Part shown: piece after piece, positions 32,268 through 41,167 of the stretch | Layout: each line of letters begins with the position of its first letter | Position numbering within the stretch: the stretch's first letter is position 1 | NCBI RefSeq assembly: GCF_003287875.1 | Contig: NZ_QMKK01000022.1 | Span: forward strand, 310,001-374,000 | Length of the DNA stretch: 64,000 nucleotides | DNA from: Martinezella tropici | GTDB lineage: Bacteria > Pseudomonadota > Alphaproteobacteria > Rhizobiales > Rhizobiaceae | Direction: 5' to 3' | Notes under the pieces: generated by a model | What the model saw: the letters and a program-made list of their open reading frames with translations, nothing else | The model's database searches: none | Told to the model about the DNA's origin: nothing | Translations under genes and position numbers: made by a program

Positions 32268-33693
32268 GGATGCTCTCCGGGAATAGATTATCGAGTTGGT
32301 GGTATTTTTCGATGGCGCGCTCGAATTCATCGCCGATCCGCTTGATCTGCTCCGAAAGCTCCGTCTGCGCACCCTGGATGCGCGAGCCCAGCACCTTGTC
32401 GTCCCATTCCTCTTCGCTGCGGATGACAGGTGTCAGGCGCTCCATCTTGTAGGCGGCATTGAAGTAGGATGGCTCCGGCTCGGTGCGCGCGGCCCGGTTG
32501 GCGTCGCGGTAGGAGGTGAGCAGCACATTGGCGGCCCGCTCGAGATGGTTCTGGTGTTCGGCAAAAAGACCCGCGGTTCTCGCACGATGGGCGATGATGG
32601 CGGCCGTTTCCTGCCGGCGCAGCGAGAGGTCGCGGATGATCTCTTCGATCTTGCTGTTGTGCTCGTCGCGGATCTCGCGAAGATCTTCGATCAGATCGAG
32701 CTTGCGGTCGATGTAATTGTCCCTCGCCGCATCGAGGCGTTTCTGCACGCCGGCAAAGCCCGGATAGGGGTCGGTGAGATAGCAGCCGTCGATGAAGGCA
32801 ACGAGCGAGAACATCAGGCCGATGGCAAAGAGCATCCAGGAGTTCAACTCCTGCAGTCCGAGAGGCGCCGTCTTCAGGCGCTGAATCACCTCGGCACCGG
32901 CTCCGCTCAGGATCGTCGCTGAGACCTCGCGATAATGTGCCAGCGCGATGTTGATCCCCAGGGCGACGGCGACATAGGCGACGAGACCGAGCAGGCCAAG
33001 CAGCTTCAGCGCAAGGGATCGATGCACGAGGAAGCGGACGCAGAAGAAGGAAAACATCAACGCTGTGCCGATGTTCAGGATAGCGAAGGCAGCCGCCTCC
33101 GTCACACCGCCAACGATGCCCTGTTCGCTTCCCTTGGCCAGAAAGCTACCGTTCATCACCATTTCGATGAGCACGAGGAAGACGATCAGCGAGACCTTGA
33201 AGCCCCATGCCGCACGGCTGGAAACCTTCGCGGCGCGCTGCAGCTTATGCCTGGCCTTGAAGCCCACCATTTCATCCTCGGCCGTCTTCAGTTTGCGGCG
33301 CAGGCCGTGAAGCTCGTCGACGCCGCTTGCCACCTCCGCCTTGAAATCGGAGACACTGGAAGCGTTTGCCTGGCGGATCAGCCCGAATTGTCCTTCGAAA
33401 TCGAGGTTGCGCAAGCGGCTGTCGAAGGTCTGGAACTGGTCTTCGAGGATCTGGTAGGAACTCTTCTTCTCCGCTTCGACCCAGGCGACGATGCGCTGCT
33501 CCGTCTCGTCAAGCGACTGGGCATCCGGCGGCGGCCGGTTCTGGCGCCCGGCGGCAGCGCCCTTCTCCTTCAGGTCGAGGGTCGCACTCAGCTTTTCGAT
33601 ATCCACGACGGGAAACACATCCGTCGAGGCACGGAAATCATGGCTGGTCTCCCGAACGCTGTCCCAGAGACGGTTGAGGGCTTCGAAACGCAA
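32245..33693 (-). CDS. coiled-coil multi-spanning membrane protein, first gene of the motor-like operon
   Basis: The 482-residue protein has long helices (residues 60-160), about four membrane segments (VSLIVFLVLIEMVMNGSFLA, AFAILNIGTALMFSFFCVRF, LLGLLGLVAYVAVALGINIA, WMLFAIGLMFSLVAFIDG) and a long charged C-terminal coiled coil. I do not recognise a family. Its stop lies inside the next gene (23-bp overlap), so all four genes 33693-29504 form one translationally coupled unit. The arrangement is reminiscent of Zorya-type ZorAB units with two extra partners, but no ZorC, D or E gene is present. Confidence 0.7.
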   Translation of the reverse strand: MRFEALNRLWDSVRETSHDFRASTDVFPVVDIEKLSATLDLKEKGAAAGRQNRPPPDAQSLDETEQRIVAWVEAEKKSSYQILEDQFQTFDSRLRNLDFEGQFGLIRQANASSVSDFKAEVASGVDELHGLRRKLKTAEDEMVGFKARHKLQRAAKVSSRAAWGFKVSLIVFLVLIEMVMNGSFLAKGSEQGIVGGVTEAAAFAILNIGTALMFSFFCVRFLVHRSLALKLLGLLGLVAYVAVALGINIALAHYREVSATILSGAGAEVIQRLKTAPLGLQELNSWMLFAIGLMFSLVAFIDGCYLTDPYPGFAGVQKRLDAARDNYIDRKLDLIEDLREIRDEHNSKIEEIIRDLSLRRQETAAIIAHRARTAGLFAEHQNHLERAANVLLTSYRDANRAARTEPEPSYFNAAYKMERLTPVIRSEEEWDDKVLGSRIQGAQTELSEQIKRIGDEFERAIEKYHQLDNLFPESILGSTQAA

Positions 33694-34165
33694 CGATCTT
33701 CCCCGGCGAATTCATCAACTTAGAAAGGACAATTGAGAAATCGATATCGCACCGGTTGTCCTTGGTCCAGAGCGATCTAGCGGAGGTTAGGATGCGATTG
33801 TGGTAAAGACTAGCCCGAGCTCGTGATGATCGGAAAACACTCATGCTGATCGCGGCAATCATCCATTCGAACCAGGCTTCCAGAGCCGGCGCGTTGCAGC
33901 CCTTCGCGATAGATATTGCGCTGCCATTGCTCCTTGAACGGCACGACGGAAATCCAGCGATCGATGCCGGCAGAAAAGCAGTTTCCTATGACGGATTGAT
34001 TTCACTCGCGCTCGCGCGAGCATGGTGAAATTTCCATAAGCGTGTAGTTTGCAGGAAGGTTCGGCGATTTTCAGTCTCAATTGCCTGAAGCCTCGAAGAC
34101 CCTTCGCCAAATCGAAAGCGCGACATATCTTTTCCGAGCACGTGATCTCATTCGGAGCATCAAGC
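33694..34165. other. divergent intergenic region
   Basis: No gene is supported over these 472 bases. A perfect 12-bp palindrome GCTCGCGCGAGC lies at 34010-34021. The region separates the leftward motor-like operon from the rightward ketopantoate reductase gene and must hold both promoters. Confidence 0.5.
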
Positions 34166-35182
34166 ATGACATCCTCTCCCTTCAAGAACATCTGTGTCTA
34201 CGGCGCCGGCGCGCTGGGTGGCGCCATTGCCGCAAAGCTCGCTTCCTCTGCAGGAGCGCAGACGCAGGTCTCCGCCGTCGCTCGCGGAGCTCATCTGGAG
34301 GCCATTCGCACTGGCGGCATACGCCTCTGGGAAGCCGGCGCGGATAGCCCTCTCGTGGCGCGGATGACGGCAACGGCCGATGCGGGCGAGCTGCCGCCGC
34401 AGGATCTCGTCATCACCGGGCTCAAGGGCCATCAGCTCGCTGCAGCTGTCCCCGGAATTGCAAAGCTGCTGCATTCGCGCACTCGCGTCGTCATGATCCT
34501 CAACGGCGTGCCGTGGTGGTATTTTCACCGGGACAGGCAGAGCGGCCATGCGGAACACCAGATGGAGGAACTCGATCCGAACGGCGATCTCTGGCGCCTG
34601 ATCGGGCCGGAGCGCGTGATCGGCTGCGTTGCCTATCAGGGAGCGGAAGTCGTCGCCCCCGGCGAGGTCAAGCTCGCCAACAACGGCCATTTCATCCTCG
34701 GCGAGCCCTCCGGTGAGACGACCGCAGACATCGAGGCCATCGCGGCACTGCTGCAGAGAGCGGGCGTCAACGTCTCCGTTTCCACACGCATCCGCGACGA
34801 TATCTGGAGCAAGCTGATGGGCAACGCCGCCTTCAATCCGATCAGCGCGCTGACCAGGGGATTGATGTCCGACATCATGGATGATCCACCGCTGGCGGCC
34901 ATGGTTGGCCAGGTAATGAGCGAAGTGAAGGCTGTCGCTGAGGCTTTGGGATGCCATATCGCCATGTCGATCGAAGAGCGCCTCGACCGCTCGCGTCAGA
35001 TCGGCCCTGTGCGCACCTCGATGCTGCAGGATCTGCTTGCCGGCAAGGCGCTGGAAATCACGCCTCTCGTCGGTGTCGTCGTTTCGCTCGGCAAGCTCGC
35101 AAATGTGCCGACGCCGGTCTCGGCAACCATCCTGGCGCTGGTGACGCAGCTCGACCAGAAGAACCGGCAGGATACTGCCTAG
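34166..35182 (+). CDS. panE: 2-dehydropantoate 2-reductase family protein
   Basis: The 338-residue protein (ATG at 34166, GGAG nine bases upstream) has the N-terminal NADPH-binding motif VYGAGALGGAIAAKL (9-23), ITGLKGHQL, the asparagine region LNGVPWWYF, and the C-terminal catalytic Lys/Asn segment DDIWSKLMGNAAFNPISAL. The family reduces ketopantoate to pantoate for coenzyme A synthesis, but several rhizobial paralogs have other keto-acid substrates. The extra Trp-Trp loop and 338-residue length leave the substrate uncertain. Confidence 0.78.
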   Translation: MTSSPFKNICVYGAGALGGAIAAKLASSAGAQTQVSAVARGAHLEAIRTGGIRLWEAGADSPLVARMTATADAGELPPQDLVITGLKGHQLAAAVPGIAKLLHSRTRVVMILNGVPWWYFHRDRQSGHAEHQMEELDPNGDLWRLIGPERVIGCVAYQGAEVVAPGEVKLANNGHFILGEPSGETTADIEAIAALLQRAGVNVSVSTRIRDDIWSKLMGNAAFNPISALTRGLMSDIMDDPPLAAMVGQVMSEVKAVAEALGCHIAMSIEERLDRSRQIGPVRTSMLQDLLAGKALEITPLVGVVVSLGKLANVPTPVSATILALVTQLDQKNRQDTA

Positions 35183-35347
35183 CAAGCAGTCGATTATCGC
35201 CAACGGCATCTCCCTTTCCGGCGGCGGGCCAGGAGCCAGTTGCCGGAGGAAAATCCGGGCTGCCGGCCCTTTATATCTCACTTACTTCTTCGCCTTTCAC
35301 CCCGAATGGATTTCCTATGGGGGCCGGCGTTACGCTTGCGGTGGAAT

Positions 35348-35590
35348 ATGGAGATAGATCCCATGCTCGACACGCACGCGCCCAATCTGACGGAATCCAT
35401 CCGCGTCCTCGTTCATAACAGCGATGAGAAGCATCATCGCGTTGCGGCATCCGCCCCAGGCGTAAAAGGCCGGCGCCAGCGCCCGCTTGACAATCATCAG
35501 ATCCGCGAAAGGCGTACTTTTCAGGCCATGTTCACCTTCGGTCTGCTTCTCGGCGGCCTAGAGCTTTTCATCGTACTGCATTACCTCTGA
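35348..35590 (+). CDS. small membrane protein
   Basis: An 80-residue protein starts MEIDPMLDTHAPNLTESI, has a basic middle and ends in a single membrane helix (AMFTFGLLLGGLELFIVLHY). Its stop is 12 bp before the DapA-like gene, so the two may be co-expressed. The longer frame from 35240 has an unlikely N-terminus. The family is not recognised. Confidence 0.5.
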   Translation: MEIDPMLDTHAPNLTESIRVLVHNSDEKHHRVAASAPGVKGRRQRPLDNHQIRERRTFQAMFTFGLLLGGLELFIVLHYL

Positions 35591-35602
35591 GACGCAGCCG
35601 AC

Positions 35603-36544
35603 ATGAGCAGTCCGACTTTTCAGAGACGCATCGGCGGTGCGATCACCGCGCTTGTTACCCCGTTTCACGATGACGCTTTCGATAGCGTCGCCCTGATGGC
35701 GCATGTGGAATGGCAGCTACTGAGCGGCATCGACGGGCTGCTGGTCTGTTCGTTGACCGGCGAAGGCCCGACACTGACAGAAGCCGAGCGCATCCGCGCC
35801 ATTGAAATCTGCATCGAGCTTTCCGAAGACAAGGTGCCCGTCATTGTTGCAACGGGAACCAACGATACGGCGACGACCATAAAGGAAACCATGCAGGCGC
35901 AGCGACTTGGTGCCGATGCCGCCCTCGTGACGGTGCCCTATTATTCCAAGCCGACGCAGAAGGGTGTGCGTCACCATTTCGCGCAACTTGCGGCGCAGAC
36001 CGAGCTGCCGATCATCGTCCATAATCAACCATCGCATACCGCGATCGACCTCGCGCCGGCGACGGTCGCGCAGCTCGCGGAGATTCCGGGAATCATCGGG
36101 ATTGCCGACGGCAGTAGCGACATCTCACGCGTCGACCTCTGGCGACCCCTTCTGCCGGAGCGATTCGGCCTGTTTACCTCGAACGATGCCAGCGCACTCG
36201 GCTTTAAGGCCGCGGGCGGTCATGGCTGCTTTTCGGGAGCTGCCAATATCGTTCCGCGGCTCTTTCAATCGATGCAGCATTCGGCCGCCTGCGGCAACGT
36301 CAGCGCTGCCCTATCCATCGACGAGCGCCTGCAGCCGTTATTCAGCGCGCTGGCCCGCGAAAGCGAACCGGCGACGATCAAGCACGCCTTGTCACTGGCC
36401 ACGGATATCAACGCGGATGTCCGCCTGCCCCTGGTCGGCGTCACCAGCGAGACGGCTGTGGCCATCCAGGCAGCAATCACACCGTTTCAGCTCGACGGAA
36501 GCGGCCGGTTTGCCTCGCGCCATGCCTCTCGCCTGGGGTTGTGA
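35603..36544 (+). CDS. DapA-superfamily protein lacking catalytic Tyr and Lys
   Basis: The 313-residue protein clearly has the dihydrodipicolinate synthase/N-acetylneuraminate lyase TIM barrel: LVTPFHDD (18), VCSLTGEGPTL (48-58), VPYYSKPTQKG and IIGIADGSS. Compared with E. coli DapA the key residues are changed: Tyr133 corresponds to His140 (VHNQPSH), Arg138 to His145, and the Schiff-base Lys161 to Ala168 (GIAD for GIKE). The 28-residue spacing between the two positions is preserved, so the alignment is secure. Class I aldolase chemistry looks impossible. It may have a different reaction or a binding role. It is not the lysine-pathway enzyme. Confidence 0.85.
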   Translation: MSSPTFQRRIGGAITALVTPFHDDAFDSVALMAHVEWQLLSGIDGLLVCSLTGEGPTLTEAERIRAIEICIELSEDKVPVIVATGTNDTATTIKETMQAQRLGADAALVTVPYYSKPTQKGVRHHFAQLAAQTELPIIVHNQPSHTAIDLAPATVAQLAEIPGIIGIADGSSDISRVDLWRPLLPERFGLFTSNDASALGFKAAGGHGCFSGAANIVPRLFQSMQHSAACGNVSAALSIDERLQPLFSALARESEPATIKHALSLATDINADVRLPLVGVTSETAVAIQAAITPFQLDGSGRFASRHASRLGL

Positions 36545-36685
36545 GATCGCGCCATCCCTATGAGATTTTTATATTTTTGCCGTTTCAGGCAAATGGAAAA
36601 CCTAGCAACTCCCTCATAGATTCAACAGCGTAGCACCGGAAATGATCTTATCGGACCAACGGTGCCGGTGACACTGAAAGGAACC

Positions 36686-36883
36686 ATGATGTCACGCCAT
36701 ACGCATGCCGGCCTATCCGCCGACCCCCTCCAACGCCCTCGCATGGCCGCCCTCGCAAGAAGCGAGTGGCCCATCTCCTCGGACGCATTGCTGAACGGGC
36801 TTCGTTCCGTCGCTCCGCGCCTCGGGCTTGTCCTCCTGATTGCCGGCGCCCTGCAGATGGCGCTGCACCTGACCGGACACTGA
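36686..36883 (+). CDS. small hypothetical membrane protein
   Basis: A 65-residue protein follows GAAAGGAACC. It is polar at the N-terminus and ends in one hydrophobic helix (LGLVLLIAGALQMALHLTG). It is 34 bp ahead of the next small gene on the same strand. No family is recognised; the good start signal and neat membrane tail support a real gene. Confidence 0.5.
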   Translation: MMSRHTHAGLSADPLQRPRMAALARSEWPISSDALLNGLRSVAPRLGLVLLIAGALQMALHLTGH

Positions 36884-36917
36884 GCGAAACCGAAGAGATT
36901 CAAGAGGAAACATAGAC

Positions 36918-37187
36918 ATGGCAAACGCACAACATATTCAGCGCCGTTCGGCTCACAGCCCGATTTCGTCGGCTCCGGCCCGCTTCATCATCGGCCGCGA
37001 CCGCCGCGGCAGCTGGATCGTTCAGGACCGGCAAGGCCTTGTCGGCGGCCTATTCCGCAACGAGGCAGCCGCCCTGCACTTCGCCGCCGAGGAATGCAAC
37101 CACAATCCGGCCGATATCTGCCTGGCACCCGAAGGCGCTATACTCGATCTGAACGACTTCGCCCCAGGCTCGTCCAATCTGCACTGA
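36918..37187 (+). CDS. small hypothetical protein
   Basis: An 89-residue soluble protein starts MANAQHIQRRSAHSPISSAP behind AGAGGAAAC. It has a beta-rich core (FIIGRDRRGSWIVQDRQG) and a helix with EAAALHFAAEECNH. The pattern resembles short RAQPRD/DUF2188-like proteins that show a query-type beta-beta-alpha fold, but I cannot assign it. It is probably co-transcribed with the small membrane protein before it. Confidence 0.6.
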   Translation: MANAQHIQRRSAHSPISSAPARFIIGRDRRGSWIVQDRQGLVGGLFRNEAAALHFAAEECNHNPADICLAPEGAILDLNDFAPGSSNLH

Positions 37188-37282
37188 ACTTGCCCTTGGC
37201 AGGCTTCGCACTATCCCGCCCAACGCTTCCTTAACTCGCCTTCAGTTAAGCTCTCGGCCAGATATCCAATGAGCAGAAAGCC

Positions 37283-37612
37283 ATGTCGAAGCCTGCCTTC
37301 CGCTACAGCCATTACGATCTCGGGGAACAGCGCTCCGGAACGGTGATCGAAATCACCCTCTCGACCATCGCCAATGTCAGGCTGATGAACGGCTCGAATT
37401 TCGAGCGCTTCACGGAGACGCTCAAGCACCAGTTTCTCGGCGGCGTCGCGAAGAAATCACCGATCCGGCTCACCATTCCCGAGGCCGGCCACTGGCATCT
37501 CGTCGTCGATATGGAAGGCCACAAGAGCCTGGCGGAATCGAGCGTGAAGATGGTCGATAGGATAACAATGCCGCGAATACAGAAAGCGCCGCAGGATATC
37601 GCCGGCAGGTGA
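37283..37612 (+). CDS. DUF1883 family protein
   Basis: The 109-residue protein has the family pattern FRYSHYDLGEQRSGTVIEIT, then NVRLMNGSNFERF and IPEAGHWHLVVDMEGH. DUF1883 proteins are small beta-rich proteins common in rhizobia; some are attached to TIR domains. No function is established, and no second domain is present here. Confidence 0.8.
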   Translation: MSKPAFRYSHYDLGEQRSGTVIEITLSTIANVRLMNGSNFERFTETLKHQFLGGVAKKSPIRLTIPEAGHWHLVVDMEGHKSLAESSVKMVDRITMPRIQKAPQDIAGR

Positions 37613-37618
37613 TGTAGG

Positions 37619-37722
37619 CTAGAGCCTTTCCGCCTTTCTTCGAATTGCGAAAACGCTCTATCCTTTTGTTTTCACGCAATTCCGGACGGAAAACCACTTC
37701 GCGCTTTCCTGGAATTGCTTTA
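37619..37722. repeat. rhizobial intergenic repeat with AATTCC/GGAATT arms
   Basis: Between the DUF1883 gene and rarA lies a sequence with GAATTGCGAAAACGCTCTA, then CGCAATTCCGGACGG and TTTCCTGGAATTGC. I recognise this as a dispersed rhizobial intergenic repeat able to form a cruciform. It sits at the convergent 3' ends of two genes. Confidence 0.6.
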
Positions 37723-39036
37723 GCGTTCGCCGCGCTCCTTGCGCAGCTTCGACCACCAGTCCAGCCGCTTGCGGATCTCACGCTCAAAACCGCGCTCCGG
37801 CGGATCGTAGAAGGTCTGGCGGCCCATCTTCTCCGGAAAGTAATTCTGGCCTGAAAAGGCATCCGGCTCATCATGATCGTAGCGATAACCGTCGCCATAG
37901 CCTTCGGTCCGCATCAGCTTGGTCGGTGCATTGAGGATATGCTTGGGCGGCAGAAGCGAGCCGTTTTGCTTGGCGGCCTGGGTCGCGGCTTTGAAAGCCG
38001 TGTAGACGGCATTGGATTTTGGCGCTGTGGCGAGATAGACGCAGGCCTGGGCCAGCGCCAGCTCACCTTCCGGTGACCCCAGATAATCATAGGCGTCCTT
38101 GGCGGCATTGCAGATGACAAGCGCCTGCGGATCGGCAAGCCCGATATCCTCCACGGCCATGCGCACCAGCCGACGGCCGAGATAGAGCGGATCCTCGCCG
38201 GCATCGAACATGCGGGCGAGATAATAGAGCGCGGCGTCCGGATCGGAGCCTCGGACCGACTTATGCAGCGCAGAAATCAGGTTGTAGTGACCATCCTGCG
38301 CCTTGTCATAGACCGGAGCGCGGCGTTGGACGATCTTGACCAGCATGTCGGGATCGAAAAGCTCGTCCTTGCGCGCGGCGCGCCAGACCTCTTCGGCCAG
38401 CGTCAGCACCGAGCGGCCATCGCCATCGGCCATGCGGATCAGACTGGCGCGGGCATCCTCCGTTAGCGGCAGCGGCTTGCCCTCCACCGTCTCAGCCCGG
38501 CGCAGCAATTCTTCCAGGCTTTCCTCATCATGAGAGCGGAACGTCAGCACACGAGCGCGGGAGAGAAGAGCGGCATTGAGTTCGAAAGACGGATTTTCCG
38601 TGGTTGCGCCCACTAGAATGACGGTGCCATCTTCCATCACGGGCAGGAAGCTATCCTGCTGGGCGCGATTGAAGCGATGGATCTCGTCGACGAACAGCAG
38701 GGTCTGGCGGCCATCCATGCGGCGCAACCGTGCCGCCTCGAAGACCTTTTTCAGATCGGCGACACCGGAGAAGATCGCCGAAATCTGCTCGAAGGCGAGA
38801 CCCGCCTCGCCCGAAAGCAGCCTTGCAACGGTCGTCTTGCCGGTGCCGGGCGGCCCCCAGAAGATCATCGATCCCAGCGAGCCCGCTTCGATCATCCGGC
38901 GCAATACGCCATCCTCGCCGGTCAGATGTGCCTGACCGGTGACTTCGGCCAGTGTTTGCGGCCGCAGACGGTCGGCGAGAGGCCGCTTGTTGGCGACCTC
39001 CTCCGGTATCCGCGGTGCAAACAGGTCATCGCTCAT
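37720..39036 (-). CDS. rarA: replication-associated recombination protein A
   Basis: The 438-residue AAA+ ATPase acts at stalled replication forks. It has Walker A FWGPPGTGKTTVARLL (~60), Walker B TLLFVDEIHRFN (~115), sensor GATTENPSF and the C-terminal tetramerisation region of the MgsA/RarA/WRNIP1 family (CVYLATAPKSNAVYTAF). Length is as expected. Its ATG overlaps the stop of the protease gene upstream (39033-39036), so the two are translationally coupled, an arrangement common in rhizobia. Confidence 0.93.
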   Translation of the reverse strand: MSDDLFAPRIPEEVANKRPLADRLRPQTLAEVTGQAHLTGEDGVLRRMIEAGSLGSMIFWGPPGTGKTTVARLLSGEAGLAFEQISAIFSGVADLKKVFEAARLRRMDGRQTLLFVDEIHRFNRAQQDSFLPVMEDGTVILVGATTENPSFELNAALLSRARVLTFRSHDEESLEELLRRAETVEGKPLPLTEDARASLIRMADGDGRSVLTLAEEVWRAARKDELFDPDMLVKIVQRRAPVYDKAQDGHYNLISALHKSVRGSDPDAALYYLARMFDAGEDPLYLGRRLVRMAVEDIGLADPQALVICNAAKDAYDYLGSPEGELALAQACVYLATAPKSNAVYTAFKAATQAAKQNGSLLPPKHILNAPTKLMRTEGYGDGYRYDHDEPDAFSGQNYFPEKMGRQTFYDPPERGFEREIRKRLDWWSKLRKERGER

Positions 39037-40436
39037 CGGAAGAACTGCCTGATACGCTGGCCGTCACGCTCGATCTCGACGCGCCAGAAGCTTGGGTTTG
39101 ACGTGACGGTCCGCTGGAGAATCTCGGTCGTGTTGATCGCCACGCCATTGATGGAAATGACGATATCACGCGCGGCAAATCCCAGTCGATCGGCCGGCGA
39201 GTTCTGCTTCAGGCTTTCGATGACGACGCCCGTGGAATCCGGCGGCAGATGCAGGTCATCGGCAACCCGCGGGGAAAGATTGGCAACGGTCGCGCCGGAG
39301 AAGGGATTGTTGCCCTCGATCACCCGCTCATCGCGCGGAATGGATTCCGGTGCTGCGGCAAGCGTCATCGTGGTCTGATGTTCCTTGCCGTTATCGAGCA
39401 CGGTCAGCGACACGGTCGCGCCGAGACCGGCCGTCGTCAGGCGATAGCCGAGCGCATCCGGATGCTCGATGGAGATATTGTTCAGCGCCGTGATCACTTC
39501 TCCCGGCTTGAGACCGGCCTTGGCCGCCGGGCCGCCATCGACCACCTTGGTCACCAGCGCGCCGCGCACCTTGTCCAGGCCAAGCGCTTCGGCGACATCG
39601 GATGTCACCGGCTCGAACGTGGCGCCGATATAGGGCCGCTCGAAAGACTTGTCGCCACGATCGGCTGCGGCAAGGAAAACCTTGACCAAGTTGGCTGGAA
39701 TGGCAAAGCCGATACCATTGGAGCCGCCACCCTGGGAGAAGATCGCCGTATTCAGCCCGATCAGCTCGCCGGTCATGTTGACGAGCGCGCCGCCCGAATT
39801 GCCGGGGTTGATCGAGGCATCGGTCTGGATGAAGAAGCCGACCTCGTTCTTCACCTGGTTACGGGCAAGCGCCGAAACGATGCCGCTCGTTACCGTCTGT
39901 CCGACACCGAAGGGATTGCCGATCGCAAGCACGAGATCGCCGACCTCGATGCCGTCGGAATTGCCGAGCGGCAGAACCGGGAAACTCTCGTTCTTCGACT
40001 GGATCTTCAAAACGGCGAGATCGACGCGATCGTCCTTCAGCACGACCTTGCAGGGAAATTCGCGGCCATCCGAAAGCGCGATCTTGATATCGTCGGCACC
40101 ATCGACGACGTGGTTATTGGTGATGACGGTACCATTCGCCTCCACGATCACACCCGAGCCAAGCGAAGATTGCTTCTCGGTGCGATTCGGCATGCGCTGT
40201 CCGAAGAACTGCTCGAAGAAGGGATCGCCGGCGAAGGGAGACTGGCGCTGCACGACGCGCTCGGCATAGACGTTCACCACGGCACCGGACGTCTGCTTGA
40301 CCAGCGGAGCGAAGGAAAGCTGCATCTGCGTCTGGCTTTGCGGCAGCGTCTTCGCTGTCTGAGCCTCAGCGGAAAGCGGCATCGCCATGACGAGGGCAAT
40401 CATCGAAACGGCAGTGCGCTTCAGGAGGACATGCAT
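39033..40436 (-). CDS. Do-family periplasmic serine endoprotease (DegP/DegQ-like)
   Basis: The 467-residue protein has a signal peptide ending SAEA (~25). A trypsin-like domain carries the catalytic His (ITNNHVVDGADDI), Asp (DDRVDLAVLKI) and Ser (INPGNSGGALVN). Two PDZ domains follow (GALVTKVVDGGPAAKAGLKP and VVIESLKQNSPADRLGFAAR). Such proteases degrade misfolded envelope proteins. The usual second copy in rhizobia is why I do not assign a specific letter. It precedes rarA with a 4-bp overlap. Confidence 0.92.
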   Translation of the reverse strand: MHVLLKRTAVSMIALVMAMPLSAEAQTAKTLPQSQTQMQLSFAPLVKQTSGAVVNVYAERVVQRQSPFAGDPFFEQFFGQRMPNRTEKQSSLGSGVIVEANGTVITNNHVVDGADDIKIALSDGREFPCKVVLKDDRVDLAVLKIQSKNESFPVLPLGNSDGIEVGDLVLAIGNPFGVGQTVTSGIVSALARNQVKNEVGFFIQTDASINPGNSGGALVNMTGELIGLNTAIFSQGGGSNGIGFAIPANLVKVFLAAADRGDKSFERPYIGATFEPVTSDVAEALGLDKVRGALVTKVVDGGPAAKAGLKPGEVITALNNISIEHPDALGYRLTTAGLGATVSLTVLDNGKEHQTTMTLAAAPESIPRDERVIEGNNPFSGATVANLSPRVADDLHLPPDSTGVVIESLKQNSPADRLGFAARDIVISINGVAINTTEILQRTVTSNPSFWRVEIERDGQRIRQFFR

Positions 40437-40610
40437 GGAAATTTCCCTTTTTAATTCTCTTTAAACAACGTTGTAGCGCCCGACGCTAGAAAGAAAAGAG
40501 GGCGGAAGCATGAAGCATAAATGGAGGTTTGCGGCGATAAAAAACAGGCTCGCCGAACAAAAACGTGCTGTCATGCATTTCGCGTTGGGAATCGTCAAAG
40601 GGAGCCACAT

Positions 40611-40958
40611 ATGCGATCGAACCATCTTGCCGCCGCCACTTTCCTCATCTCATTGGGCATGACCGGCATCTCCCACGCCGCCAGCTTCGATTGCGAGGCA
40701 CAGAACCTGAAACCGGACGAGAAGACGATCTGCGACGTGAGGGCTCTCAACGATGCCGACGTAAAGATGGTGACGACCTTCGACCTGCTCTCAGGCCTTC
40801 TCGCCATGGGCGCACGCGGTACGATGCAGGACCAGCAGACGGAATGGCTGAAGAAGCGGCAGGCTTGCGGAGCTGACGTGGCTTGCCTGACCACGTCCTA
40901 TGAGGAGCGCCTGAAGGTGCTGAACGACACCTACAAGCAGATCAATCGGCCGCTGTAA
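40611..40958 (+). CDS. LprI-like secreted protein
   Basis: A 115-residue protein begins with a signal peptide (HLAAATFLISLGMTGISHAA) and has a Cys-bearing helical domain: FDCEAQNLKPDEKTICD, QTEWLKKRQACGADVAC and YEERLKVLN. This is the pattern of the lysozyme-inhibitor LprI-like (DUF1311) family, thought to act in the periplasm. The start at 40611 follows AAAGGGAG. It is divergent from the protease gene, with a 174-bp gap. Confidence 0.78.
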   Translation: MRSNHLAAATFLISLGMTGISHAASFDCEAQNLKPDEKTICDVRALNDADVKMVTTFDLLSGLLAMGARGTMQDQQTEWLKKRQACGADVACLTTSYEERLKVLNDTYKQINRPL

Positions 40959-40997
40959 GAGCTGGTTTGCGAAGATTTGCCGGCTTGATCGGACAAG

Positions 40998-41164
40998 TCC
41001 CCTCGCCCCGCCTGCGGGGAGAGGGCTAGGGTGAGAGGCAAACGCAGGAACGGCGAACTCTGCCGTTCCGATAAAGCTCGAAAGCCCCTCATCCGTCCTC
41101 TCGCGGCCGAGCTATGCTCGACCGTTCGAGTCCACCTTCTCCCCGCTGTGCGGGCGAAGGGGTC
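40998..41164. repeat. RIME-like mosaic repeat between convergent genes
   Basis: The block contains CCCCTCGCCCCGCCTGCGGG, then GCCCCTCATCCGTCCTCTCG, and closes with CCACCTTCTCCCCGC. These are the palindromic CCCTCATCCG/CTTCTCCCCGC units of the Rhizobium intergenic mosaic elements. It fills the gap between the LprI-like gene and ilvD, where it can fold into hairpins and end transcription. Confidence 0.7.
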
Positions 41165-41167
41165 TAG

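Noticed and set aside
29504..33693. Direct call as a Zorya system
   Set aside because: Only MotA/MotB-like parts resemble ZorA and ZorB; no helicase (ZorD), ZorC or ZorE gene is adjacent and the other two genes differ.
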